Both the position numbers and the translations under genes were made by a program. The notes under the pieces are model-generated. The model worked only from the letters and a program-made list of their open reading frames with translations, had not been told where the DNA came from and did no database searches. Below are positions 14,413 to 23,315 of a stretch of DNA of 64,000 nt, in pieces (position 1 is the stretch's first letter; every line of letters starts with the position of its first letter). Origin of the DNA: Caulobacter sp. FWC2 (lineage in GTDB: Bacteria; Pseudomonadota; Alphaproteobacteria; Caulobacterales; Caulobacteraceae); the NCBI RefSeq assembly GCF_002742625.1, contig NZ_PEBF01000001.1:1364001-1428000 (forward strand). Reading direction: 5' to 3'.

Positions 14413-15330
14413 ATGACCGACACGACCAACGGAGCGGACCTGTCCGCCTCTGACGACTTCGCCGCGTTCGAAGCCTCGATCGACAACCCTGCGACCGAAG
14501 TTCCGGCCGAGGAGCCCAAAGCCGCCGATGCCGAACCGGAGCCCGCTCCGTCGGCAGAGGGAGACGGGGACAAGCCTTCGGATCCTGCTGAAGGCGATGA
14601 ACCCCAACCCGAACCGGAAGCCGCCGCCAAGCCGAAGAAGACGGCGCAGCAGCGCATCGACGAGCTCACCTGGAAGGCCGCTGAGGCCGAACGCCGCGAG
14701 CAAGCCATCCAGAAGCGGCTGGAAGAGGCTCTTGCCGGCAAGGCCCCTCCGACCGATCAGCGCCAGGCCCAGACCGACGGCGCGCCCGACCCGAACGACT
14801 ACGAATTCGGTGACGAAGACGCCGCCTACATCCGCGACCACGCCCGCTTCGAAGTCCGGCAGGAGATGCGCCGCGAATTCGACGCGGAGCGCCAGCGCGA
14901 ACAAGCCGACCAAGCCCTCGCCAAGTCCCGCGAGGCCTTCTCTCAACGCAAGGCCGAGGCGTTCCCCGACGGCGATCCTGACGGCTTCACCGCCTTCTGC
15001 GCCCTACCGGAAGTGCCCACCGGCCTGAACGACATCATCATGGTGTCCGAAGTCGGACCGCAGCTCGCGGACTACTACGGCGCCAACAAGAACGAACTCG
15101 AACGCCTGTCAGCCTTGCCGCTGCACCTTCAGGTCTACGAGATCGCCAAGGTCGAGGGCCGTCTGGCCGCCACGACCGCCGCACCGGCTCAAGCCGAGAC
15201 CACGCCCCCACCGAAACCCAAGATCGCGACCGATGCGCCTTCTCCGGCGCCGCAAGTCCGTGGATCCGGCGGCCAGTTCAAGGTCTCGCCCGACACCGAC
15301 GACTTTTCGGCGTTCGAAAAGGCCTACTAG
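14413..15330 (+). CDS. Scaffolding protein
   Basis: The protein has a Pro/Glu/Asp-rich disordered N-terminus, a long charged helical centre (KKTAQQRIDELTWKAAEAER, EVRQEMRREFDAERQREQAD) and ends with a short FSAFEKAY tail. A similar DFAAFEASI occurs at the N-terminus. This composition and its place between portal and coat match phage scaffolding proteins such as P22 gp8. It should guide coat assembly and exit before DNA packaging. Confidence 0.85.
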   Translation: MTDTTNGADLSASDDFAAFEASIDNPATEVPAEEPKAADAEPEPAPSAEGDGDKPSDPAEGDEPQPEPEAAAKPKKTAQQRIDELTWKAAEAERREQAIQKRLEEALAGKAPPTDQRQAQTDGAPDPNDYEFGDEDAAYIRDHARFEVRQEMRREFDAERQREQADQALAKSREAFSQRKAEAFPDGDPDGFTAFCALPEVPTGLNDIIMVSEVGPQLADYYGANKNELERLSALPLHLQVYEIAKVEGRLAATTAAPAQAETTPPPKPKIATDAPSPAPQVRGSGGQFKVSPDTDDFSAFEKAY

Positions 15331-15388
15331 CGGCTTCGCGGTCCTTCCCTGACAGCGCCGGTGCGCCGGCAAGCAAGGACCATCTCAC

Positions 15389-16627
15389 ATGGCCAATGGC
15401 TTTCTCTCCCCCAAGGTCTTCGCCAACGCGGGCCTTAAGTTCCTCAAGAACAACCTCGTTCTCGCCAAGCTGGTCGACAACGAGGGCGTCGACAAGACGT
15501 TCGATCCGGGCTCCGGAACGGGCCTGACGGTCTACGTCAAGCGTCCGCCGGAGTTCATCGTCCGCGATGGTCGCACCGCTTCGCCGCAAGACGTGATCGA
15601 AGGCGAAATCGCCGTGAACCTCGACAAGCAGAAGGGCGTGGACGTGCAGTTCACCTCGGTCGAGGAGACGCTGAACGTCAACAAGCTGCTGAAGTCGCGG
15701 GTCCTGAACTCGGCGATGGGCCAGCTCGCCACTCAGATCGACCTCGACCTGATGGACCAGACGCTGGAGTTCCCCAACTGGGTCGGCACGCCGGGCAACA
15801 CCCTGTCGAGCCCGACGCAGTTCTTCGCCGCTCCGCAGCGCCTGGACGAGCTGGCCATCCCGGCCACCGATCGCTATGCGGTCATGACCCCGGGTGACGG
15901 CTATGGCGTCGCCGGCTCGCTGCTGGCCAACGCGGCCATGTCCGACAACGACATCGCCACGAGCGCCCTCAAGAAGGCCAAGATCCCGATCATCGGGAAC
16001 ACCGAGCCTTACATGAGCCAGACGGTCCGCACACTGACCACCGGCACGCGCAACGCCACCGGCACGGTCAACGGCGCCTCGCAGAACGTCACGTTCCTGT
16101 CGGTGCGCTCGGGCTACCAGCAAACCCTGATCGTCGCGGGCCTGGGTAACGCCGGCACGGTCAAGCGCGGCGAAATCTTCACCATCGCTGGCGTCTTCGC
16201 CTGCAACCCGCGCACCAAGGACACGCTGCCCTACCTGGCGCAGTTCGTGAACCTGGCCGACGTCACCGCCGACGGTTCGGGCAACGCCACCCTGACGATC
16301 GCCAATCCGATCATCACGAGCGGCGCCTACCAAAACGTCTCGGCCGCCCCCGCCAACGGTGCGACCATCACCTGGCGCGGCACGGCGAGCACGTCGTACG
16401 CCCAGAACACGGCGTTCCACGCGACTGCCCTGAAGCTGGTCAGCGCCAAGATGATCATGCCCTACACCGGCGAGGCGTCTTACGCGACCGACCCGGATAC
16501 CGGCCTGACCATCCGCTACTGGCGCTATTCGGACGGCGCCAGCGACACCCACAATCACCGTTTCGACGTGATCTACGGCGTCAAGAACATCGATCGCCGC
16601 CTGGGCACCCGCTTCAGCGGCGCGTGA
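15389..16627 (+). CDS. Major capsid protein, P22 coat (gp5) family
   Basis: The 412-residue protein begins MANGFLSPKVFANAGLKFLK and ends with NHRFDVIYGVKNIDRRLGTR, both strong matches to the P22 coat family. In between are the HK97-fold segments and an inserted beta domain region (about 210-330). A purine-rich site precedes the ATG. It forms the icosahedral shell. Confidence 0.93.
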   Translation: MANGFLSPKVFANAGLKFLKNNLVLAKLVDNEGVDKTFDPGSGTGLTVYVKRPPEFIVRDGRTASPQDVIEGEIAVNLDKQKGVDVQFTSVEETLNVNKLLKSRVLNSAMGQLATQIDLDLMDQTLEFPNWVGTPGNTLSSPTQFFAAPQRLDELAIPATDRYAVMTPGDGYGVAGSLLANAAMSDNDIATSALKKAKIPIIGNTEPYMSQTVRTLTTGTRNATGTVNGASQNVTFLSVRSGYQQTLIVAGLGNAGTVKRGEIFTIAGVFACNPRTKDTLPYLAQFVNLADVTADGSGNATLTIANPIITSGAYQNVSAAPANGATITWRGTASTSYAQNTAFHATALKLVSAKMIMPYTGEASYATDPDTGLTIRYWRYSDGASDTHNHRFDVIYGVKNIDRRLGTRFSGA

Positions 16628-16686
16628 TCGACCTGGGCGGCCTTCGGGTCGCCCACCCCCATCCCCCAAGCACGAAAGGACTCCCC

Positions 16687-17049
16687 ATGGAGTTCATCGA
16701 ATACCCGAAGATGCTCGTGCGTGAAGGCGTGGAGCGCATCGTCGAAACTGCTGAGCAAGATGCCGCCGCCGTCGCCGAAGGTTTCAAGTTCGTCGGGGCA
16801 GGCAAGCTTCCCGAGGGGACGCCCGCCAGTTCCGCAGATGCCGTCTCGCCGCCCAAGGCCTTCGAAGAGTACCCGAAAATGCTCTTCAAGGGCGAACAGC
16901 ACATCATCGTCGCTGGCGAAGACGAGGAGCTGACCGCCCTGGAGGCTGGCTACGCCGGCCACGATCAAGACCCGCTCGACCACGATGGCGACGGCAAGAA
17001 GGGCGGCTCTCGTGGCCGCAAACCGAAGACCGAAACGACCGAGGCCTGA
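16687..17049 (+). CDS. Small head-region protein with duplicated EYPKML motif, 120 aa
   Basis: The protein is an internal duplication: FIEYPKMLVREGVERIV...AEGF and FEEYPKMLFKGEQHIIVAGE...EAGY, each followed by an acidic helix. The tail is rich in Gly, Lys and Asp. The (Y/F)PKML motif is common in small proteins of tailed-phage head and tail-connector regions with unknown function. ATG at 16687 follows an AAAGGA site. It sits between coat and the gp4-like gene, where P22 has no gene, so it could be a decoration or head-completion protein (inference). Confidence 0.75.
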   Translation: MEFIEYPKMLVREGVERIVETAEQDAAAVAEGFKFVGAGKLPEGTPASSADAVSPPKAFEEYPKMLFKGEQHIIVAGEDEELTALEAGYAGHDQDPLDHDGDGKKGGSRGRKPKTETTEA

Positions 17050-17128
17050 TCCCCACCTCGGCCCAGCGTCCGGCCCTTGATCAGATCTCACGGCGCCGGA
17101 CGCGCCCCTTTCTCCGGGAGGTGACCGC

Positions 17129-17821
17129 ATGTCGACTTGTCGCGACATCCTGACCGACGCCTACCGCGAGATTGGCTCCTATGCCAACGAAGCGATGAGC
17201 GCTGCTGACGAGCGCAACGGCATGCGCCGGTTCAACGCCCTGATGGACGACTTGGCGGGCCTTGGGGTCGGCGAGAAGCTGCGAGACGTCGATCTTGCGC
17301 TCTACCCCGAGATCGACGCGGCCTGCATGCCCAACAACCTGCGCCTCCTGGCTTCGACGGGCGGCATAAACCTCTCGTTTCCGGTGGCGCCAGAGAACGG
17401 CAGCCGCTTTTCGGTCGTGGATGTCAACGGCATGTTCGCGGCCTCGCCGGTCACGATCAGCCGCAACGGTCGTAAGGTTGAGGGGGCGGTGGCGGACCTT
17501 ACCGCTAACACCGCCGGATTCAATCGCACTTGGATGTACCGTGCTGACCTGGCCGACTGGCGCCGCGTCACCGAGCTGTCCAGCAACGACGAATTCCCGC
17601 TCGCTCGGGACTGCGAAGACGCCTTCACTGTCATGCTGGCGATGCGCCTTGCGCCGACGGATGGCGCATCGGTCCAGGGTGAGACGACCGTCGCCTTTCA
17701 GCGCGCTCAAGGCGCTCTGCGAGCCCGTCACCGTCAGGTCCGCAACGTCTACGTCGATCCGGTGCTTACGCGCCGTGGCTATCAGGCCTTTCCGCAGGGG
17801 CTCAATCCTTGGCCGCGATAG
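17129..17821 (+). CDS. Tail accessory factor, P22 gp4-like
   Basis: The 230-residue protein starts MSTCRDILTDAYREIGSYAN, with an all-helical N-terminal region (RRFNALMDDLAGLGVGEKLR) as in P22 gp4, the first tail adaptor bound to the portal and a weak lysozyme in P22. Its position straight after the head genes agrees. An AGGTGA site precedes the ATG. It overlaps the next gene by 13 bases. Confidence 0.8.
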   Translation: MSTCRDILTDAYREIGSYANEAMSAADERNGMRRFNALMDDLAGLGVGEKLRDVDLALYPEIDAACMPNNLRLLASTGGINLSFPVAPENGSRFSVVDVNGMFAASPVTISRNGRKVEGAVADLTANTAGFNRTWMYRADLADWRRVTELSSNDEFPLARDCEDAFTVMLAMRLAPTDGASVQGETTVAFQRAQGALRARHRQVRNVYVDPVLTRRGYQAFPQGLNPWPR

Positions 17822-19215
17822 CGCTTGCCAAGGGGCGATATGTCAGGTCGGAGAACATTCCGGCCCGGCCGCTGAACATGATCTTCGAGGCTGACCCGAC
17901 GAACGTTGACGATCAGGTGTCAATGATCAGCCGGCCAGGCCTTAGCTACCTGGGCAATGCGGGCGGTGGCTTCATCGCCGGTCTCATCCGCCGCGAGAAT
18001 GCCAACGACGACGTTTTCGGTGTCTCGGGTGAGTTCTATTTCGCGGTCTCGTCAAGCGGCGCGGTCTCGGTCGGCAGTGGCGGGATTTCTGGATCAAGCC
18101 GCGTCCGCATGGCCACCGACGGCGCAAACACGATGATCGTCCGCAGCGGTACGCTCTACTGCAAGCCTGGAAGCGGCCCCCTGGACGTTGTGGCACTACC
18201 TGACACCTCGCAAGCGTCGGATGTCGTGTACCTTGCCGGCCGGTTCTGGGTTTCGATCAAGAGCACCGGCCGGGTATACTTTACCAATCCTGGCGAAACG
18301 ACGATTGACCCGCTGAACTATTTCACGGCCGAGTCCTCTCCGGACGCCATCCAGGGCCTTGGCGTCGATGACGACCAACTGATGATCCTCGGTCGCTCCT
18401 CAATTGAGTGGTGGACGCCGACCGGTGACCCCGACCTTCCGGCGCAGCGCGTGGTGGGGCGCCATTCTCCGGCTGGCCTCGCTAGCGTCTTCAGCCTGGC
18501 CACGACAGACGCGGGTTTGGCCTGGGTAGGAGATGACGGGATCATCTATCGGTCGGGCGGCATTCCGACGCCGATCAGCCAGCCGGACATAGCCGAAGCG
18601 ATAGCGCGCGGCCGATTGATTGCTAACGACAACGACCCAGCCACCACGCTCAATGGCTGGTCCTTTACCCTGGAGCAGCACGTCTATTATGTGCTCGATG
18701 TGCCGGGTGAGGGGACGCTGGCATACGATTTCACGACGGGTCAGTGGTCGGACTTCGGCACGAACGGCAAGAGCCTGTTCATGGCCGGCTGCGGGGCCAA
18801 ACTGGCCAAGGGCAAGTGGATCACCGGCGGATCCTTCGACAGCAAAATCCGCCAGATCACGCCCACGGCCCTGACAGATGACGGCACGCCGCTGGTGCGC
18901 GAGTTCTTCGGGCTGACCCGATCGCGCACCACCCTACGGTTTTCAAACGTCTTCACCGAGTGCTCGGTTGGCGGCGCAGGCTTGGCCTATCCCAGCGACG
19001 ATCCAAAGCTGGCGATGCGATACAGCGACAACGAGGGCAAGACCTGGTCGGAATGGCAGTACGCCTCGCTTGGTCGCCAAGGTCAGTACAACCGCAAGCC
19101 CACCTTCAAAAACCCGACGAAGATGCGCTTTGGCACTCGCATCTGGTGTTGGCGAATGTCTGACCCTGTACCGTTCACGGTGCACACCGCCGGCTACAAC
19201 GAGAAGCTCACCTGA
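17809..19215 (+). CDS. Packaged DNA stabilisation protein, P22 gp10-like
   Basis: The 468-residue protein is beta-rich with repeated blade-like units. It contains GRVYFTNPGETTIDPLNYFT AESSPD and LGRSSIEWWTPTG, the signatures of P22 gp10, the hexameric tail nozzle that closes the filled head. TTG at 17809 starts the frame inside the gp4-like gene. Its length matches P22 gp10 (472). Confidence 0.9.
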   Translation: MAAIALAKGRYVRSENIPARPLNMIFEADPTNVDDQVSMISRPGLSYLGNAGGGFIAGLIRRENANDDVFGVSGEFYFAVSSSGAVSVGSGGISGSSRVRMATDGANTMIVRSGTLYCKPGSGPLDVVALPDTSQASDVVYLAGRFWVSIKSTGRVYFTNPGETTIDPLNYFTAESSPDAIQGLGVDDDQLMILGRSSIEWWTPTGDPDLPAQRVVGRHSPAGLASVFSLATTDAGLAWVGDDGIIYRSGGIPTPISQPDIAEAIARGRLIANDNDPATTLNGWSFTLEQHVYYVLDVPGEGTLAYDFTTGQWSDFGTNGKSLFMAGCGAKLAKGKWITGGSFDSKIRQITPTALTDDGTPLVREFFGLTRSRTTLRFSNVFTECSVGGAGLAYPSDDPKLAMRYSDNEGKTWSEWQYASLGRQGQYNRKPTFKNPTKMRFGTRIWCWRMSDPVPFTVHTAGYNEKLT

Positions 19216-19604
19216 TGGCGGCAACCTTCAAATTCCCCGCCTTGGAGCTATCGCGCGCCATCGTCCAGCGTGACGGCACGCCGACGCCTGGCTTCCAAAT
19301 CTTCTGGCAGAACCTGGGCAAGGCCATCGAGACCCAGGAGGGTGCTCAGGATGACCTGCTAACCATGCTGCAGGCGGCCATTGCCGACATTGCGGCGCTA
19401 CAGACCAGCCAGAGCGATCAGATCGACTACCTGAACGCGTTCGCTGAGTGGATGACGGACTTCGTCAACGCCACCACCTCGCGCACCGCCTACCTGCAAA
19501 TCTGCGTCGCGGTTCTCGCTACAGCGACCAGCACGACCCTCCCGCCGCCCGATCCGCCACTTCCGGACTATCCAGGGCCGGCGCCAACGCCGCCAACGCC
19601 ATGA
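19215..19604 (+). CDS. Protein at P22 gp26 (tail needle) position, 129 aa
   Basis: Between the gp10-like and gp14-position genes, where P22 encodes the tail needle, lies a 129-residue protein. It has a helical middle (ETQEGAQDDLLTMLQAAIAD, then IAALQTSQSDQIDYLNAF) suited to a short coiled coil, and a proline-rich C-terminus. It is much shorter than P22 gp26 (233). A needle-like or tail-plug role rests on position and coiled coil only. It starts on the last base of the preceding stop. Confidence 0.6.
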   Translation: MAATFKFPALELSRAIVQRDGTPTPGFQIFWQNLGKAIETQEGAQDDLLTMLQAAIADIAALQTSQSDQIDYLNAFAEWMTDFVNATTSRTAYLQICVAVLATATSTTLPPPDPPLPDYPGPAPTPPTP

Positions 19605-20311
19605 TCGAACGCACGAGCAGCGCAGACTTTCTCAATGACGTCGCCAATCACCCCGATGTTCGCTCCGCGCTCGGTGGCCATGGGATCATAGACCTCTCGG
19701 AACTTCTGCGAGACGAGAGCAACATTGCCCTTGTCGCTCCGGAAGGGGGGTTCGTCTACGTGCACCTTGGCGGGCACGTCTACGAGGTGCACAGCATGTT
19801 CTTGCCTGGCGCGAAAACTGCTGTCGCTGCCGCAAGGGCAAGTCTGGCCTACATGTTCACCCAGACCGAGTGCCTGGAGGTCGTGACCCGCGTTCCCGCC
19901 CCGAACCTGTCGGCTCTTGGCCTCGTCAGAGCGTGCGGTTTTGACAAACTATTCACGCGGCGCGGCGGCTGGACGGACGGGACTGACTTCACGGTCTACG
20001 GCCTGACGCTCGATCGCTGGGTTCAGCGCTCGGACGTTTGTCGGCGCGAGGGCGAGGCTTTCCATGAGCTGATCGAAGCAGCGCTTGGGCATGAGAACCA
20101 TCCCGAGGACGAGGCGCACGACCGGGCGGCGGGTGCGACGGCTTTGATGTTCAAGGCCGGCAAGGCGCTGAAGGCGGCCTGGACTTACAATAAGTGGGCG
20201 TTGATCGCGGGCTACGGCCTGATCACCCCCATAGGCGCGGACCAGATGGACATCGGGAACGCTGTGATTGGCTTGCGCGGAGACGTGCTGGAGGTTGTGA
20301 AATGCCAGTAG
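19601..20311 (+). CDS. GNAT-like phage protein at P22 gp14 position, 236 aa
   Basis: ATG at 19601 overlaps the previous stop. The first 150 residues have an acyltransferase-like layout: GGFVYVHLGGHVYEVHSMFL, a helix, then TQTECLEVVTRVPAPNLSAL followed by GLVRACGFDKLFTRRGGW, resembling the n..a..la.k.GF motif of GNAT folds. The C-terminal region is helical. P22 gp14 occupies this place and also belongs to an uncharacterised family. Acetyl-CoA binding is not evident, so activity is uncertain. Confidence 0.65.
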   Translation: MIERTSSADFLNDVANHPDVRSALGGHGIIDLSELLRDESNIALVAPEGGFVYVHLGGHVYEVHSMFLPGAKTAVAAARASLAYMFTQTECLEVVTRVPAPNLSALGLVRACGFDKLFTRRGGWTDGTDFTVYGLTLDRWVQRSDVCRREGEAFHELIEAALGHENHPEDEAHDRAAGATALMFKAGKALKAAWTYNKWALIAGYGLITPIGADQMDIGNAVIGLRGDVLEVVKCQ

Positions 20312-21708
20312 GCGGTGCAATTCTGGGTTCAGCCGTTGTTGGCGCGGGCGCGAGCGCGTACGCGTCAAGCAAGGCGGCCAAAGCCTCACAGAGCGCGACC
20401 GACGCGACGCTTCAAGCCAATCGCGAGGCCCTGGCGACGCAACAGGCCAATACCGCCGTAGCGCGTGCTCAGGGTGATGCTGCCCTCGGCCAACTCGGTG
20501 ACCGCCTCGGTGTCAATGCTCCCGCCGGCCCCAAGGCGGGCGACCAGAACTGGACTGCCTATCTCGCCGCGCATCCAGACGTCGCGGCGGCGGTAAAAGA
20601 TCCGAACGGCGGCTTCAATGGCGCGACCGAAGCCGAGCGCGCCGCCGACCACTTCAGCCGCTATGGCCAAGCCGCCGGCTACAGCGTGCCGGCCTATACC
20701 GCCGAAGAGGCCGCATCGGCGGCGCCCAAGACCGACGTTCAGCTTTCGGACGCGGCGAAGGTCGGAACCTACACGCGTCCGGCCGATCAAGCCGCTCCAG
20801 CCGCCTACACGCCGGACACCTACACCGGCCAGGAGTACAAGGCCCCGACCTATGCCGCGACTTCATACGCGGCTGGCGACTACACCCGCCCGGACTACAA
20901 TCCCAAGCTTGACGTGTCGCTGGAGGCCTTCAAGAGCTCGCCCGAATACCAGGCGGCCCTCTACGACATCAACAGGCAGTCCGGAGCCGCTGCTTCGGCG
21001 CTGGCGGCGACTGGCGGCCTGCAATCCGGAGCGGCTTTGAAGCGCCTCCAGGAGATCGGCCAGGACAACACCGTCAAGTACTACGGCGACTATCGTGACT
21101 TCACGACCGGCCAGTACAATACGGACCGCAATCGGTCGGACTCGAACTTCAACTACGACACCGGTCTGAAGTCGTCGAACGCGCTGAACTACGACCAACT
21201 GAACGCTCAACAGCGTCAAGCCTACGACCAGTTGAACAGCGGCAACGCGCTGAACTATGCGCAGCTCAACAGCGGCAACAAGCTCAACTACGACCAGTTG
21301 AACTCCGGCAACAAGCAGAACGCCGCGACCATGGCAAGGTCCGATTACCAGTACGGCCAGGGCCGCGCCGATCAGAATTTCAACACCGACCGCGCCTACG
21401 GCACCGATCTGGCGCTGAACAATCGCACCTATGAGACCGGTCGATACGACGTTGGCACCAACAACCTCTTCAACCTCGCCAACATCGGCCAGGGCGCGGC
21501 GGCGCAAACCAACACCGCCGTCCAGAACGGGGTGAACACGACTTCGAACGCGCTGTTCTCGAACGCCGCCAACCAAGGCAACGCCGCGCTGTCCAGCGCC
21601 AGCAACCTCAACGGCCTGCTGAGCACCGGCGTCAATGCCTTGAGCTACTACAACGGCCTGAAGGCCCCCGCCGCCGCCCGCACGGGCGCCTACGGCCCCA
21701 GCGTCTAG
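20302..21708 (+). CDS. DNA ejection protein, P22 gp7-like position, repeat-rich
   Basis: The N-terminus GGAILGSAVVGAGASAYASS is a glycine-alanine hydrophobic segment typical of ejection and DNA-transfer proteins. The middle contains NWTAYLAAHPDVAAAVK and a repeated LNYDQLNSGNK unit (four degenerate copies, about 21180-21320). The C-terminus is Asn/Ala-rich and probably fibrous. Such proteins leave the virion and form a conduit across the envelope. ATG at 20302 is chosen, overlapping the upstream gene by 10 bases. Confidence 0.7.
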   Translation: MPVGGAILGSAVVGAGASAYASSKAAKASQSATDATLQANREALATQQANTAVARAQGDAALGQLGDRLGVNAPAGPKAGDQNWTAYLAAHPDVAAAVKDPNGGFNGATEAERAADHFSRYGQAAGYSVPAYTAEEAASAAPKTDVQLSDAAKVGTYTRPADQAAPAAYTPDTYTGQEYKAPTYAATSYAAGDYTRPDYNPKLDVSLEAFKSSPEYQAALYDINRQSGAAASALAATGGLQSGAALKRLQEIGQDNTVKYYGDYRDFTTGQYNTDRNRSDSNFNYDTGLKSSNALNYDQLNAQQRQAYDQLNSGNALNYAQLNSGNKLNYDQLNSGNKQNAATMARSDYQYGQGRADQNFNTDRAYGTDLALNNRTYETGRYDVGTNNLFNLANIGQGAAAQTNTAVQNGVNTTSNALFSNAANQGNAALSSASNLNGLLSTGVNALSYYNGLKAPAAARTGAYGPSV

Positions 21709-21717
21709 GAGATCGAC

Positions 21718-22527
21718 ATGGCTGGACAGATCGACTTCGGGATGTTGACGACGCCGAATTTCCTCGGTGATGCCGTTCGCTATCAGAAGGCGGGCCAGGA
21801 GCGCCGCGACGAGGAGGCCCTGCGCCTCGCCCGCGCGAACGGCGACATGGCCACGCTGCGACGCCTTGCACCGGATGAGGCCTCGGTCCTGGAGCGCACC
21901 CAGCGCGACGCCACCGACCGCGCCGCCAAGGTCTCCGGCGCCCAGGCCTTCGCCAAGGGCGACTATCAGGCCGCCAAGTCCGCGTATGCCGACATCGGCG
22001 ACGTCGCAGCGGTCGGCACAGTTGACGAAGCCCACGACGCGCAGACGAAGAAGATCGCGACCGAGGCGGCCTATCTCCAAGGTATCCTGAAGGACCAAGG
22101 GCCTGACGCAGCGATCGCCGCTTACGACCAGCGCGCGGCGACCTATGGCAGCAACCCGGAGCAGATTGCGCAAATCCGAACCGCCCTGGTCGCCGATCCC
22201 GCCAACACTCTTAGCCGCCTGGCCGGCGCGACCACCTACAAGTACCAGCGCGACCCCAACACCGGCGCCATCATTGGCATCAACGAGGCCACTGGCGAGG
22301 CGAAGGAAATCTATAAGGGCACGCCCCGCGCCGCGAGCGGCTACGCCTACGACGAAGACGGCAACATGACCTATGTCCGGGGCGGCCCCCGAGATCCCGA
22401 AGTGATCGCGCGAGAGGCCGGCATTCGTCGGGATGCTGTCGTGTCACGGCCTGCGAAGAAAAGCGCAGGCAGGGCCATTTCATCGATCCCCGCGCCGCCG
22501 CAAGGCTGGTCGAAGGCTGGAGGCTGA
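21718..22527 (+). CDS. Candidate ejection protein, 269 aa
   Basis: The protein is helical and Ala-rich in its first 170 residues, with TPR-like spacing (RLARANGDMATLRRLAPDEA, AKGDYQAAKSAYADIGDVAA), followed by a short beta segment and a Pro-rich tail. It lies in the ejection-gene cluster and is probably a virion protein. Direct homology to P22 gp20 is not evident. An AGGAGA site precedes the ATG. Confidence 0.6.
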   Translation: MAGQIDFGMLTTPNFLGDAVRYQKAGQERRDEEALRLARANGDMATLRRLAPDEASVLERTQRDATDRAAKVSGAQAFAKGDYQAAKSAYADIGDVAAVGTVDEAHDAQTKKIATEAAYLQGILKDQGPDAAIAAYDQRAATYGSNPEQIAQIRTALVADPANTLSRLAGATTYKYQRDPNTGAIIGINEATGEAKEIYKGTPRAASGYAYDEDGNMTYVRGGPRDPEVIAREAGIRRDAVVSRPAKKSAGRAISSIPAPPQGWSKAGG

Positions 22528-22529
22528 TC

Positions 22530-23312
22530 ATGGCGCAGCAAGGCTACGAAGTCCGCGGCCCGAACGGTGAGCGCGGATGGTGGGACGGAAAGAAAATCAC
22601 CGTCCTGGGAAGCAACGGCGCGCCGCAGAAAGCCCTTCGCCAAGGCGATCAGACGGCTGAGACGGGCGATATCGAAGCCATGCAGAGCGCCAATGCGCTG
22701 AGCGAGCAGCTGGCCGGCTATCACGAGAAGATCGATGGCGGAAAGCTGAGGCTCAGCCCTGTCGCGAACGCGGTGAATACCGTGCGCAACGCCGTCGGAG
22801 CCAGCACTGACGAAAGCCGGAACTATGGGTCGTTCAAAGCCGGCCTTGAGAAGATGCGCAACGACAGCCTGCGCCTGAATAAGGGCGTCCAGACGGAAGG
22901 CGACGCTCAGCGCGCCTGGAACGAACTGATCGCCAACACCGGCGACCAAGAGTTCGTGAAGCAGCGCCTCGCTGAGATCCAGGCGATCGATGACCAGGCC
23001 GTTCGGCTTCGCGGACAGACCATCAACGCGCGCCGCTCGGCCCAAGGTGTCGACCCCCTCGACACGCGCCAGTTCACCCAAGGGTCCATCCGAAAGCCGT
23101 TTGACCTGAGTGGCGGTCAGCCTCGCTCGACGATCCCTTTCGGCGCCCACTACATCGACCCGCAAGGAAACCTCCGCCGTAACGACAATGGCGACGCGGG
23201 CAATCCGGTTGTGCGCCCGGCCAAGAACCTTGGAGAGCCGGTCAAGCGCACCGGTGGCCAGGCCAAGACGTCCTCCAACCGCCCTTCGCTCGACAGCATT
23301 TTCGGGAACTGA
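22530..23312 (+). CDS. Candidate virion/ejection protein, 260 aa
   Basis: The N-terminus is a small beta unit with NGERGWWDGKKITVLGSNG. The body is helical (AMQSANALSEQLAGYHEKID, EKMRNDSLRLNKGVQTEGDA) and includes phage-typical VQTEGDAQRAWNELIAN. A Gly/Pro-rich C-terminus ends LDSIFGN. Similar proteins occur next to ejection proteins in podoviruses. It starts 2 bases after the previous stop. Confidence 0.6.
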   Translation: MAQQGYEVRGPNGERGWWDGKKITVLGSNGAPQKALRQGDQTAETGDIEAMQSANALSEQLAGYHEKIDGGKLRLSPVANAVNTVRNAVGASTDESRNYGSFKAGLEKMRNDSLRLNKGVQTEGDAQRAWNELIANTGDQEFVKQRLAEIQAIDDQAVRLRGQTINARRSAQGVDPLDTRQFTQGSIRKPFDLSGGQPRSTIPFGAHYIDPQGNLRRNDNGDAGNPVVRPAKNLGEPVKRTGGQAKTSSNRPSLDSIFGN

Positions 23313-23315
23313 TCA

